A DNA stretch of 42,641 nt from positions 1-42,641 of the forward strand of contig JALHNZ010000030.1 in NCBI GenBank assembly GCA_022843265.1, given 5' to 3'. The DNA comes from Gemmatimonadaceae bacterium (lineage in GTDB: Bacteria > Gemmatimonadota > Gemmatimonadetes > Gemmatimonadales > Gemmatimonadaceae). Shown here piece by piece: positions 24,291 through 32,012 of the stretch. Numbering within the stretch: the stretch's first letter is position 1; every line of letters starts with the position of its first letter. The position numbers and the translations under genes are program-made. The notes under the pieces are model-generated. The model was given only the letters and a program-made list of their open reading frames with translations. It made no database searches and was not told the origin of the DNA.

Positions 24291-25682
24291 CTACCACCGC
24301 ATCACCACCGTCCGCTCCGCCGCATCTCGCCGAGACACACGCAACGTGAGCGTGCGCGAATCGCTGGCCAGCTCAAAGGCCGTGCGCACATCGCCAACAC
24401 GCCGCACGACCATATCGTTGGCGCGGCGGATAATGTCGCCGTCACGCAACCCCAACTCGGCGGCGGGGGTGCCACGCGGCACCTGCAGCACCAGCACGCC
24501 CTCAGGCAACGTGAGCGCCGAACGCAGCTCGGCGCTCAGTGTTTTCAGCTGCGCACCAAAGAGCATCGCATCGTCGGTGTTGGCGAAAAAACTCATCATC
24601 ACCGGCGGCGTGGGCGTAACCCGCGCTCCCGACACAACACTCGACAATCCCGAAGGCGCAGTGCGAGCAAACGTCGGCTCGCCCTTGAACACCGTGATCA
24701 CATTGATCGAGTCACTCGTGAACGCGATCGTACCGCTCGGCATGACCGGCTGCATGAGTGGCGTACGCTCAAACACAAAACCGGAGCGCACCGGCATGGC
24801 GTCGGGCGCTGGCGGCGTGCCCTGAATCATGGTCGTGCTCGCATACACACGAACCGGATTGGCATCAGTGCGCGGTGCGACGCGCACGCCGAAATCCAGC
24901 ACGCGCCCGCTACGACGAACACGCACCTTGAGATTGCTGTTCGGCGCCAGCAGTGCCGTGTAGTCCACCATACCAACACGCACATCCTGCCCGTTGAATG
25001 CCACGACGGTATCACCCGCCTGCAGCCCCGCCTTTTCCGCCGGCGATCCAGGATCAACGGATTCGATGAGCGGATAATCGCAGTAACTGACGATGTAACC
25101 GGACTGCATCGCCTGTCGCAGCGGCACGCTGGTCAGCGTGACTCCGAAGTATCCGAGCGACACCGAACTGTGCGGACGCGATACCTGCAGGATCGCACCC
25201 TCGACCATGCGCGACACCTGCGGCTCAAGCTCCCGCACTCGCGATCCGACGGCACGCCGCGCCTCCAGCTCTGACGCGACAAACTCACCGCGTCGCGGCA
25301 CCGCAATGACGGCATCCACCACACGCACGAGTGAATCCACTTCGCGACGCAACGAACCGAGCGCCATGCCCGACACACGCGCCGTCCCGTTGGCCGATCG
25401 CAAGGATGCAAGGCGCGTGGCCACATCGAGATCACTGCGCAAACGAATGAGCGCAATGCCTTCCGGCAAACGCGCGAGACGCACGAACTCGGCATCAACC
25501 TGTCCGCACTGACTCACCATCATGGCACTCGGCGATTCCGCACCGCGCGCCGTGACACGAACTGTCGTGTTCTGCGCCGACGCCACGGGCAGTGCCGCCA
25601 GCAGCAGCGCCGCTCCGGCGCCAACGGGCGCAGCACGACGCAGTCGGCTCGGCGCCAGTCGAAAGCTCACAATCGCTGACAC
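24291..25682 (-). CDS. Exported protein with two PDZ domains
   Basis: About 463 residues from the GTG at 25682, two bases after the anti-sigma stop; a GTG at 25670 is also possible. A signal peptide follows (APSRLRRAAPVGAGAALLLAALPVASAQ). The middle part holds a helical region and a first PDZ domain (YFGVTLTSVPL..., SVDPGSPAEKAGLQAGDTVVAFNGQDV). After a spacer comes a second PDZ domain at the C-terminus (EGVLVLQVPRGTPAAELGLRDGDIIRRANDMVVRRVGDVRTAF). No protease domain is visible, so it is not a DegP-type enzyme. The position in a sigma/anti-sigma operon suggests a periplasmic sensing role, for example detecting exposed protein ends. Confidence 0.85.
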   Translation of the reverse strand: MSAIVSFRLAPSRLRRAAPVGAGAALLLAALPVASAQNTTVRVTARGAESPSAMMVSQCGQVDAEFVRLARLPEGIALIRLRSDLDVATRLASLRSANGTARVSGMALGSLRREVDSLVRVVDAVIAVPRRGEFVASELEARRAVGSRVRELEPQVSRMVEGAILQVSRPHSSVSLGYFGVTLTSVPLRQAMQSGYIVSYCDYPLIESVDPGSPAEKAGLQAGDTVVAFNGQDVRVGMVDYTALLAPNSNLKVRVRRSGRVLDFGVRVAPRTDANPVRVYASTTMIQGTPPAPDAMPVRSGFVFERTPLMQPVMPSGTIAFTSDSINVITVFKGEPTFARTAPSGLSSVVSGARVTPTPPVMMSFFANTDDAMLFGAQLKTLSAELRSALTLPEGVLVLQVPRGTPAAELGLRDGDIIRRANDMVVRRVGDVRTAFELASDSRTLTLRVSRRDAAERTVVMRW

Positions 25683-25684
25683 GG

Positions 25685-26494
25685 TCAGAAACGCTCCATG
25701 ACACGATCCACCGGCAACGCCGCGCCGAGCTGCCGCAGCGTAGCTTCGCGCGCCGTGTACGCGGCGAGGTAATACTGATTCAATACCGGGTCCTGCGGCG
25801 CTTCGTACAGCCCCGCACGCGAGGCCATCATCATTTGCTCGAGCGCTGACAAACGCGCGCGAAACACATCCTGTGCGTTGACCGTGCTGTCGTGCGACGC
25901 CAACCACATGGACGCCCGCTGATAATCGCGCTGCGCACGTTCAAGCACGCTCGACGCATCGGCGATGGATGCGAACTCGTCGTCAGTGCTAACCAGTGCG
26001 GCTACCGGAGACAACAAGACACGATCGGGCACCACGTTTGCACCCGCACTCACGCGACCGAGCGCGACACCACCGACCACAAGCACCATGGCAGCCGCCG
26101 CTCGCAGCCACGCCGGCATGCGTCGCGCCGGACCAATCCCCTGACTGGCGGACACCTTGGCGCGTGGCCCAATCGGCGTGCTCACACGCATCGAACGTTC
26201 ATCAATAGCGGTCACGTGCGACGACGCGCTATGCAACACGGGCACTTCATGCTCGCCGCTCACACGCGTGACCAGACCTTCCGCACGCAAGGCCGCCGAC
26301 AATGCCGTCCATTCCGTGAGCCGTGGCGTTTGCTCAGCATCACGCGACGCCTCGGCGAACGACAACGTCGCCAGTCGTTCAAACGCCGCGCGTTCCGCAC
26401 GACACGCGACGCACTGCGCGAGATGCGCGAGTTCTTCTGTCGTGGCCGCGTCGCTATCAAACGCCGCCAACCGCTCTGAATCAAGGTGTGGCAT
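25685..26494 (-). CDS. Zinc-binding anti-sigma factor
   Basis: 269 residues from the ATG at 26494, favoured by GGAAAG upstream; an ATG at 26515 is an alternative. The N-terminal domain has the ZAS zinc motif H24-x3-C28-x2-C31 (AHLAQCVAC), which holds the ECF sigma factor in the cytoplasm. A transmembrane helix lies at about 129-150 (WLRAAAAMVLVVGGVALGR), and a periplasmic helical domain follows with many charged residues (RAQRDYQRASMWLASHD, ALEQMMMAS). The start lies 14 bases inside the sigma gene, so the two proteins are made in ratio. The periplasmic part probably receives the signal, perhaps together with the PDZ protein. Confidence 0.9.
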   Translation of the reverse strand: MPHLDSERLAAFDSDAATTEELAHLAQCVACRAERAAFERLATLSFAEASRDAEQTPRLTEWTALSAALRAEGLVTRVSGEHEVPVLHSASSHVTAIDERSMRVSTPIGPRAKVSASQGIGPARRMPAWLRAAAAMVLVVGGVALGRVSAGANVVPDRVLLSPVAALVSTDDEFASIADASSVLERAQRDYQRASMWLASHDSTVNAQDVFRARLSALEQMMMASRAGLYEAPQDPVLNQYYLAAYTAREATLRQLGAALPVDRVMERF

Positions 26495-27053
26495 AGTTTC
26501 TTTCCGTTCCGACATCTGAAACCTCAAGCAGTGGAGCGAGCAAACGGCGAAGTTTTGCTCGCGCCTTGAACAACTGCGACTTCGAGCCACCGGCCGTAAT
26601 GCCGAGTTCCGTCGCGATTTCTTCGTGCGTGTAGCCTTCTACATCGTGCAGGTAAAACACGGTGCGCGCACCGGGCGCGAGTTGTTTGGCCGCGTCTTCG
26701 ATTGAGGAGGCCAGCATCGACCGCTCTCCCTCGTCATGCTCCACCAGCGCCGAATGCTCTTCGATGGGCGTCTCAATGGTGGCCAATCGTCGCGTGCGAC
26801 GCAGCGCATTGAGCGAACGATTCACCGCCACCCGGTGCAACCACGTGCTGAATTTTGAATCGCCCCGCCACGACGGCAGTGCCCGGAAGATCTGAATCCA
26901 GACCTCCTGTGCCACGTCCTGGGCAAGATCGGGGTCGCCAGCGAGCCGGCGGACAATCGCATCCACGTGCGGGCTGTGCTGGTTCCACAGCATGCGCATG
27001 GCGCGTTCGTCCCCCTCAATCGCCCGGCGTACGATAGCAGCGTCGGTTTCCAT
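26481..27053 (-). CDS. ECF RNA polymerase sigma factor
   Basis: 190 residues from the ATG at 27053. Region 2 is visible (NQHSPHVDAIVRRLAGDPDLAQDVAQEVWIQIFR, then FSTWLHRVAVNRSLNALRR) and region 4 follows (LAPGARTVFYLHDVEGYTHEEIATELGITAGGSKSQLFKARAKLRRLL), with the usual short linker. This is a typical two-domain ECF factor of the RpoE-like type. It is the first gene of the sigma, anti-sigma, PDZ-protein operon and is probably autoregulated; I could not fix its own promoter in the 258-bp gap to the divergent hydrolase gene. The stimulus is unknown. Confidence 0.93.
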   Translation of the reverse strand: METDAAIVRRAIEGDERAMRMLWNQHSPHVDAIVRRLAGDPDLAQDVAQEVWIQIFRALPSWRGDSKFSTWLHRVAVNRSLNALRRTRRLATIETPIEEHSALVEHDEGERSMLASSIEDAAKQLAPGARTVFYLHDVEGYTHEEIATELGITAGGSKSQLFKARAKLRRLLAPLLEVSDVGTERNYATP

Positions 27054-27311
27054 GGGTTCCGGACAATCAGTCACCGTCGGGTCGAATATGGTTGCCCGCG
27101 GCGACAGCGGCGACGGGCTCAAAAACCCGCTCCTGATCCTTCGAGTGAGAGAATCGTGATACAAAGTGCAACGAAAGGGTAAGGCTGGTGTTGCACCAAG
27201 TGACGCTTGTGGGTTGACGGATCACTCGCTTTGCCCCAGTGTGCGGCAGACGGTTTCCCTTCCCCGCCCCACTCGTCTGCATTACAGGCTCCTGCGGTTC
27301 TCTCTTTTCGT

Positions 27312-28766
27312 GTGACGCGCCTCGTGATTCTCCTCTCGGCGATCCTGACATTTGCTGCCGCTGACGTAACGGCCACGCCGGCGCGACGCGCGGGCGATGT
27401 GTTGCCGACGTCGTGGAATGCAGCGTCGGCACGACGCATCGGAGACGGCCTGCCAACGGCGTCTCCGGCCGCGGTGGGCATGTCGGTTGAGCGCATGCGC
27501 GCCATTGACCGTGTGGTGCAGCGTGGCGTCACGGCCGGTGGGTACCCAGGCGCCGCGGTCGTGGTGGGTCGCAAAGGCTATGCCGTCTGGTCACGTGGCT
27601 TCGGCACGCTGGACTGGCGCCCCGGCAGCGCGGCCGTTGAGCCTGATCAGTCGGTATACGATCTCGCGTCACTTACCAAAGTCGTGGCCACAACAACGGC
27701 CATCATGGTGTTGTTCGACGAAGGCAAGATCGATATCAACGCGCCGGTCTCGCGTTACCTGCCCAGCTTCTCGGGCGAACGACGCGAACTGGTCACCATC
27801 GCACATTTGCTTACGCACCGTGGCGGGTTGCCCGCCGGTCTCGAACTCTGGCGTCGCTATCGCACGCCGGCCGAGGCACGCGCGGCCGTGCTGGCCGCAC
27901 CGGTCAAGAACGCTCCGGGCGCCGTGTACGAGTATTCAGATCTCGGCCCCATGCTGCTCGCGTTCGTCGTGGAAGCCGCCTCGGGTCAGTCGTTCGACGC
28001 GTTCACCAACGAGCGCATCTTCGCGCCGCTCGGTATGGACAAAACCGGATTTCGTCCGTCGGCGAGGAGCGCCAGCGTCATTGCGCCAACCGAAGTGAGC
28101 CCGCCGCGCGGTTACCCGCTGCGTGGTGAAGTGCACGACGAAAACGCCTATCGTCTGGGTGGCGTGGCTGGTCACGCGGGGCTCTTCAGCACGGCAGCCG
28201 ACCTGTCGGTGTTCGCGCAGATGCTGTTGCAGGGCGGCCGCTATGGCACGACTCGCATTGTGTCCGACTCGACGGTGGCGCTCTTCACCAAGCGTACCGC
28301 GGGTCGACGCGCCCTTGGGTGGGACACCTGCGAAGGCGCGGGCGGTTGCGGCCAACATCTCACCACCCGCGCATTCGGGCACACTGGCTATACGGGCACA
28401 TCGCTCTGGATCGATCCGGACCACGATATGTTCGTAATTTTGCTCAGCAATCGTGTACACGCGCCCAAGGCGCGTCGCCCGGCCACCGTCATCATGGACG
28501 TCCGCCACGATCTGGCTGACGCCGCCGTGCTGGCCGTAATGGACGATCCCAGCGGCGTTCGCACCATGCCAGCGGCGTTTCGCGCCGACAAGCAGCTCAA
28601 CTGGAACACGCCCGTTCGATCGGCGCGTCGCCCCGTGGCCAAGAAAGCGCCCGTCAAGAAAACCACGGTCAAAAAAGCAACCGCCAAGAAGGCCCCAGTG
28701 AAAAAAGCCCCGGTCAAGAAGGCACCGGCCAAGAAGACAACGACCAAGAGCACGGCGAAAAAGTAA
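27312..28766 (+). CDS. Exported beta-lactamase-family serine hydrolase with Lys/Ala/Pro tail
   Basis: 484 residues from a GTG at 27312, which is followed by a clear signal peptide (LVILLSAILTFAAA); the open frame extends upstream without a credible start. The class C/beta-lactamase fold marks are S120-x2-K123 (DLASLTKVV), Y208-S-D (YEYSDLG) and H357-T-G (FGHTGYTG). Members include esterases and peptidoglycan-peptide hydrolases. The last 40 residues (about 442-484) are repeated K-K-A-P-V/K-K-T units, like the tails of histone H1-like or cell-wall-binding proteins. The tail may bind acidic polymers such as DNA, lipopolysaccharide or polyphosphate. The 258-bp region before the gene holds the divergent promoter area. 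Confidence 0.9.
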   Translation: MTRLVILLSAILTFAAADVTATPARRAGDVLPTSWNAASARRIGDGLPTASPAAVGMSVERMRAIDRVVQRGVTAGGYPGAAVVVGRKGYAVWSRGFGTLDWRPGSAAVEPDQSVYDLASLTKVVATTTAIMVLFDEGKIDINAPVSRYLPSFSGERRELVTIAHLLTHRGGLPAGLELWRRYRTPAEARAAVLAAPVKNAPGAVYEYSDLGPMLLAFVVEAASGQSFDAFTNERIFAPLGMDKTGFRPSARSASVIAPTEVSPPRGYPLRGEVHDENAYRLGGVAGHAGLFSTAADLSVFAQMLLQGGRYGTTRIVSDSTVALFTKRTAGRRALGWDTCEGAGGCGQHLTTRAFGHTGYTGTSLWIDPDHDMFVILLSNRVHAPKARRPATVIMDVRHDLADAAVLAVMDDPSGVRTMPAAFRADKQLNWNTPVRSARRPVAKKAPVKKTTVKKATAKKAPVKKAPVKKAPAKKTTTKSTAKK

Positions 28767-28828
28767 GACGCTGCGGCATCCCGAGCGCGCTACTCGGCAA
28801 TTTCGGCTCTCCTCGCTATCTTTGGGCG

Positions 28829-29266
28829 ATGGAGCATTCAATGACCGATCCAAACATCACGCCGGACGCACCCGCGTCGTCACTCGTTGCACCCAGTGTT
28901 GACGACACAACGACCGCGCCGGAAGCCGCGGCCGACGAAGCGGCGGCCGAAGAAGCAGCGATCCCCGGCGCGTTTACAGCCGACCAAGCGCGCCTTGTGC
29001 TGCGCCGCGTGAAAGACCCCGAGCTGAACCTCAACATCGTTGACCTGGGTTTGATCTACGACGTCAAAGTCGTGGGCAACGATGTACGCGTCGACATGTC
29101 ACTCACGTCGCCCGGGTGCCCGTCTGGACCGGAAATCATGGGTGAGGCCGAGAAAGAGTTGCGCACGTTGCCCGGCATCGGCGAAGCGGTCGTGAACCTG
29201 GTGTGGAGCCCGGCGTGGACCCCTGAGCGTATTGAGCCGCGGGTTCGCGCGTATATGGGGTTCTGA
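28829..29266 (+). CDS. sufT: SufT/MIP18-family iron-sulfur maturation factor
   Basis: 145 residues from the ATG at 28829; an ATG at 28841 has GGAG six bases upstream and may be the true start. The DUF59/MIP18 domain (about 48-145) is clear: VLRRVKDPELNLNIVDLGLIYDV, VRVDMSLTSPGCPSG with Cys97, and LVWSPAWTPERI. SufT helps mature iron-sulfur proteins in the cytoplasm. The first 45 residues are an Ala/Glu/Asp/Thr-rich extension. The gene is 8 kb from the SUF operon, which has no sufT in the visible part. A strong terminator follows 40 bases after the stop. TATCTT lies 6 bases before the ATG, as in leaderless transcripts. Confidence 0.92.
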   Translation: MEHSMTDPNITPDAPASSLVAPSVDDTTTAPEAAADEAAAEEAAIPGAFTADQARLVLRRVKDPELNLNIVDLGLIYDVKVVGNDVRVDMSLTSPGCPSGPEIMGEAEKELRTLPGIGEAVVNLVWSPAWTPERIEPRVRAYMGF

Positions 29267-29305
29267 ACGAGCGCTCGACAACTGGCTCGGTACGGATTGG
29301 CGACC

Positions 29306-29393
29306 GGGCCGCACCCACCCCCGGAATCCGCTCGCGGCTCAACGGCTTCGCCGACAGCCGCTCGCGGACCGGGGGTGAGTGCGGCCCTTTTTT
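29306..29393 (+). terminator. Intrinsic terminator after sufT
   Basis: A 19-bp stem (29306-29324 with 29369-29387, one mismatch) is followed by six T residues (29388-29393). The 44-base loop contains its own small hairpin (CGGC-TTC-GCCG). It begins 40 bases after the sufT stop, so it should end the sufT message. The loop is itself one arm of a larger repeat. Confidence 0.85.
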
Positions 29394-29576
29394 ACGGATT
29401 TGAAGCGGCCGCCGTGGCACGACGTCGCGGGGGATTTTAGCGCAAGAGCCAGCGAGAGCGCGCTGTCGTGCAGCGCCGGCGTCGCCCGCACAACGCCGTT
29501 CACCATCTTGCCAGGTCGCGGCGTCCCGGGTCCGTGAGCGGCTGTCGGCGAAGCCGTTGAGCCGCGAACGGATTCC
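29323..29576. repeat. 48-bp inverted repeat, copies 158 bp apart
   Basis: Positions 29323-29370 and 29529-29576 are reverse complements at 46 of 48 bases. The core reads CGGCTCAACGGCTTCGCCGA with CCGCTCGCGG or a close form on both sides. Each copy is framed by a different outer stem (the sufT terminator on the left, GTCCCGGG/CCCGGGAC on the right), which suggests a mobile hairpin unit, REP-like. The 158 bases between (29371-29528) hold no open frame I can support. Together with the terminators these fill the 428-bp gap between sufT and lspA. Confidence 0.8.
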
Positions 29577-29638
29577 CGGGACGTTGCGACCCTCGCACCA
29601 TGCCCAGTCGCTGCGCGCCAGAACCCGGCACAAACGAA

Positions 29639-29675
29639 AGCCGCCCCGCGGGAGTGAACTCCCGGGAGCGGCTTC
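29639..29675 (-). terminator. Stem-loop after lspA
   Basis: CGGGAGT-GA-ACTCCCG (29649-29664) forms an inner 7-bp stem with an outer AGCCGC/GCGGCT pair. On the minus strand it lies 20 bases after the lspA stop and is followed by short T runs (TTTCGTTTG), so it may end the lspA message. The U-tract is weak. Confidence 0.55.
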
Positions 29676-29694
29676 AACGTTGTGCCACCAGTTG

Positions 29695-30252
29695 TTAGGC
29701 GGTGGCGGCCTGCTTACTGAGACGCTTGGCGCGGCGCTCTTCGCGTACGGCGCGCACGAGTCCGAGGGTGACCGGCATCAGCACGGCCGCACCGATCCAG
29801 AGCGCGACGTCGGCAATGTTGAAGACGATCACGGCGTTCGGGATCGCCATGGCGAGAAAGTCAGGCACGCCGCGCGACTCAACCGCGAGGCTGGTAAGGT
29901 TGCCCGCCGCTCCGCCGGCGATCAGCCCCATCGCCAGCGCAGCACGCGAGTCAACGCGGGCCAGCGGGACAACCACACTCGTCACCAGGGCCACCGTGAA
30001 CAGCGTGGCCAGGATGTTGATCAGCCACGTGTACGGGCCGAGCGAGACGCCGCCCGCCGCGCCGGTATTGAACACCAGCAGGAAGGAGAACCAGTCGGAC
30101 ATCACGAACGTCTGGTTCGCCAGCACACGAACCGCCATTTCTTTGGTCGCCAGGTCGGCGATCAACGCGAGGGCCGCCCAGTATGCGAACTTGCGGCCGA
30201 TGCGGCCGGTGGATTCACTCTGCGTGGCGGTGCGACGTGGCATCGTAGACAT
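29695..30252 (-). CDS. lspA: Lipoprotein signal peptidase II
   Basis: About 185 residues from the ATG at 30252; another ATG lies at 30243. The protein has four transmembrane helices. It cuts the signal peptide of lipoproteins after lipid attachment, in the inner membrane. Family motifs are FNTGAAGG, GGAAGNLTSLAVESRGVPDFLA and VFNIADVALWIG. The two catalytic aspartates (in VPDF and NIAD) are present. However the well-conserved Asp-Arg of the GNxxDR motif is replaced by Ser-Leu (GNLTSL), which is unusual. The N-terminus carries a basic, Ser/Thr-rich extension of about 20 residues. The window encodes several lipoproteins that would need it. The 285 bases upstream contain only the RNase D terminator hairpin and no gene. 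Confidence 0.88.
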   Translation of the reverse strand: MSTMPRRTATQSESTGRIGRKFAYWAALALIADLATKEMAVRVLANQTFVMSDWFSFLLVFNTGAAGGVSLGPYTWLINILATLFTVALVTSVVVPLARVDSRAALAMGLIAGGAAGNLTSLAVESRGVPDFLAMAIPNAVIVFNIADVALWIGAAVLMPVTLGLVRAVREERRAKRLSKQAATA

Positions 30253-30431
30253 GGACTGATCCCGGGAACCGAGTGGAAGGTGCAGCGCCAAATGAAGCGA
30301 GCGCTGCCATTGCCTCCCCCTTCACGCAGTCTCCGTGCCGCAGACCGTATGGATGAGCACGTCTGCAGACTTTCCGTAAGCGCATGCGAGACAGCGACTT
30401 CGTCTTTCTGGTTATCGGAAAACAATCGAAA

Positions 30432-30467
30432 ACCAAGACGCCTTTTTTCCTTTCACCTCGTCTTGGT
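30432..30467 (-). terminator. Intrinsic terminator after RNase D
   Basis: ACCAAGACG (30432-30440) pairs perfectly with CGTCTTGGT (30459-30467) around an 18-base loop. On the minus strand the stem is followed by TTTT and lies 70 bases after the RNase D stop. It fits a short-stem terminator for that gene. Confidence 0.6.
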
Positions 30468-30537
30468 GCGTCTCCGCATCGCCAACTGTCGAGCAACCTC
30501 TACACACGCCAATTCGTGGCGTGCAGTCAACAGTTGG

Positions 30538-31836
30538 TCAGCCTTCGGTGCGATACGGGGAGTCATCGCTCGCGCCAGTCTCGCGAGCGGAGGCGGCGGC
30601 CGGAGCCGCGGATGGAGCTGCGGCCGGAGCCGCGGATGGAGCCGCGGAAGGAGCCGCGGATGGAGCCCCGGCCGGCGCGCTCTTGGCCGACCCGTTGCTG
30701 CTCGCACCCGTGCGAAGCGCCTTCACAAATCCGGGCGCCAGCACTTCCACCTGCCAGCGACGAAGCTCCGGAATGTCGTCGAACGCATCCACGCTCGTCG
30801 GCCTTTTGCGCGCCACGGCCTCCATGCGATCTCGCGAACACAACACGCCCGGATCGAGGCTCAGATCGTCCGCTACCGCATCGCGCACGGTCTTCAGGCG
30901 GCCCACTCGGTCGTCAAAATCAGGATCGCGATCCCAGCGCACTGCTTTCGGAAAACGCGGCAGGTCCGCTTCGGCAACGGCATCGCCGCGACGCAACGCC
31001 TCAAGCAATGCCACCGTGCGCGACTCCGACATGGCGCGCGGAAATCCTTTCACGCGCGACAGCTCCTGCGCATTCGCTGGCGACTGTTTGGCCAGCTCGA
31101 GCAACACTTCATTGCCCGTAACACGGAACGTGGCGCGGTCGAGTTCGCGCGCAATGTCATCACGCCACGCGACCAACTCCTTCAGTCGCGCGAGTTCGCG
31201 ACGCGTGAGATCACGCGCGCCCTTCATCTTCAGGAACGCCTGCGACTCTTCATTCGACCACTGCGTCCCTTCGGCGCGCGCGAACTCCTCCTGCGCCCAG
31301 TGCCAGCGACCAAGCTTTTCCAACTCACCGCGCAAACGCGTCCGCAACTCGAGCAACCATCGTGTGTCGAGCGCCGCGTACTCCAACATATCGGCCGACA
31401 ATGGACGCATGGACCAGTCGGCGCGCTGATGCTTTTTGTCGAGCTTGATGCTGAAGTACTTCTCAAGCAACGCCGCCAGACCAAACGCGCGTAAGCCAAG
31501 CAACTGCGACGCCACACGCGTATCGAACAGCGCGTTCACCTGCCACCCGTAGTCCTGTCGCAGCAACCGCAGATCATAATCGGCGTCGTGCAGTACAACC
31601 TCCACGTTGCGATCCTGGAGCAAACGACCCAGTCGCTCCGGGGTGCCGATCGGCAGCGGATCGATCACGGCGTGGTGATGTTCGGTGGACAACTGCAACA
31701 GATAAATGCGATCGACAAACCGGTGAAAGCTGGCGCCTTCTGTATCAATCGCAATCGCGCGCGGCGAGCCGATTTCTGAGAGAAATCGGTCGACGGCTTC
31801 GGCAGAATCAAGGTAGAGCGGCGCTGCGTCGGGCAC
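30538..31836 (-). CDS. rnd: Ribonuclease D (DEDDy exonuclease with HRDC domain)
   Basis: 432 residues from a GTG at 31836. The exonuclease domain has D31-x-E33 (IDTEGASF), the central Asp in HDADYDLRLL (83-90) and Y153-A-A-L-D157 (YAALDTRWLL), as in RNase D, which trims tRNA 3' ends. An HRDC domain follows at about 210-290 (LKELVAWRDDIARELDRA, NEVLLELAKQSPANAQELS), then a less conserved region. The last 45 residues are AAPS/AAPA repeats encoded by a 12-bp tandem repeat and are probably disordered. The N-terminal start has no ATG option nearby. A terminator hairpin follows the gene. Confidence 0.93.
   Translation of the reverse strand: MPDAAPLYLDSAEAVDRFLSEIGSPRAIAIDTEGASFHRFVDRIYLLQLSTEHHHAVIDPLPIGTPERLGRLLQDRNVEVVLHDADYDLRLLRQDYGWQVNALFDTRVASQLLGLRAFGLAALLEKYFSIKLDKKHQRADWSMRPLSADMLEYAALDTRWLLELRTRLRGELEKLGRWHWAQEEFARAEGTQWSNEESQAFLKMKGARDLTRRELARLKELVAWRDDIARELDRATFRVTGNEVLLELAKQSPANAQELSRVKGFPRAMSESRTVALLEALRRGDAVAEADLPRFPKAVRWDRDPDFDDRVGRLKTVRDAVADDLSLDPGVLCSRDRMEAVARKRPTSVDAFDDIPELRRWQVEVLAPGFVKALRTGASSNGSAKSAPAGAPSAAPSAAPSAAPAAAPSAAPAAASARETGASDDSPYRTEG
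30602..30673. repeat. 12-bp tandem repeat inside the 3' end of rnd
   Basis: Six units close to GGAGCCGCGGAT run from 30602 to 30673 (last base varying: GAT, GCC, GAT, GAA, GAT, GCC). They encode the AAPS/AAPA repeats at the C-terminus of RNase D on the minus strand. The unit length keeps the frame, so length changes are tolerated. Confidence 0.85.
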
Positions 31837-32012
31837 AGGAATCTCGGGAAACGGCGCACGTCGTGCGCGCCTCAGTGCAAGCTATTCGTTCGACGCCGCG
31901 CTTTGCACGGGGCCATCACAATCCCGAGGCTTCTTCTCACCACACGCCTTTTCACACGCAAGTGTGAGGTTTGCCCTTGCCCTTGGCTTTGTGGCACTGA
32001 GGATTACGCCCC

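Noticed and set aside
24097-24297. Minus-strand frame with repeated PPAF units, and plus-strand frame 24192-25274 beginning with ETPV repeats
   Set aside because: Both arise from the 12-bp tandem repeat; the second runs antisense through the PDZ gene. Neither has a ribosome binding site or family match.
29557-31494. 645-codon plus-strand frame
   Set aside because: Runs antisense across lspA and rnd and through their terminators; composition is Arg/His-rich without any domain.
31952-31967. TCACAC-GCAA-GTGTGA hairpin ahead of the AI-2E-family gene
   Set aside because: Six-bp stem with a GNRA-type loop in a 176-base leader region; too short to assign a role and could be chance.
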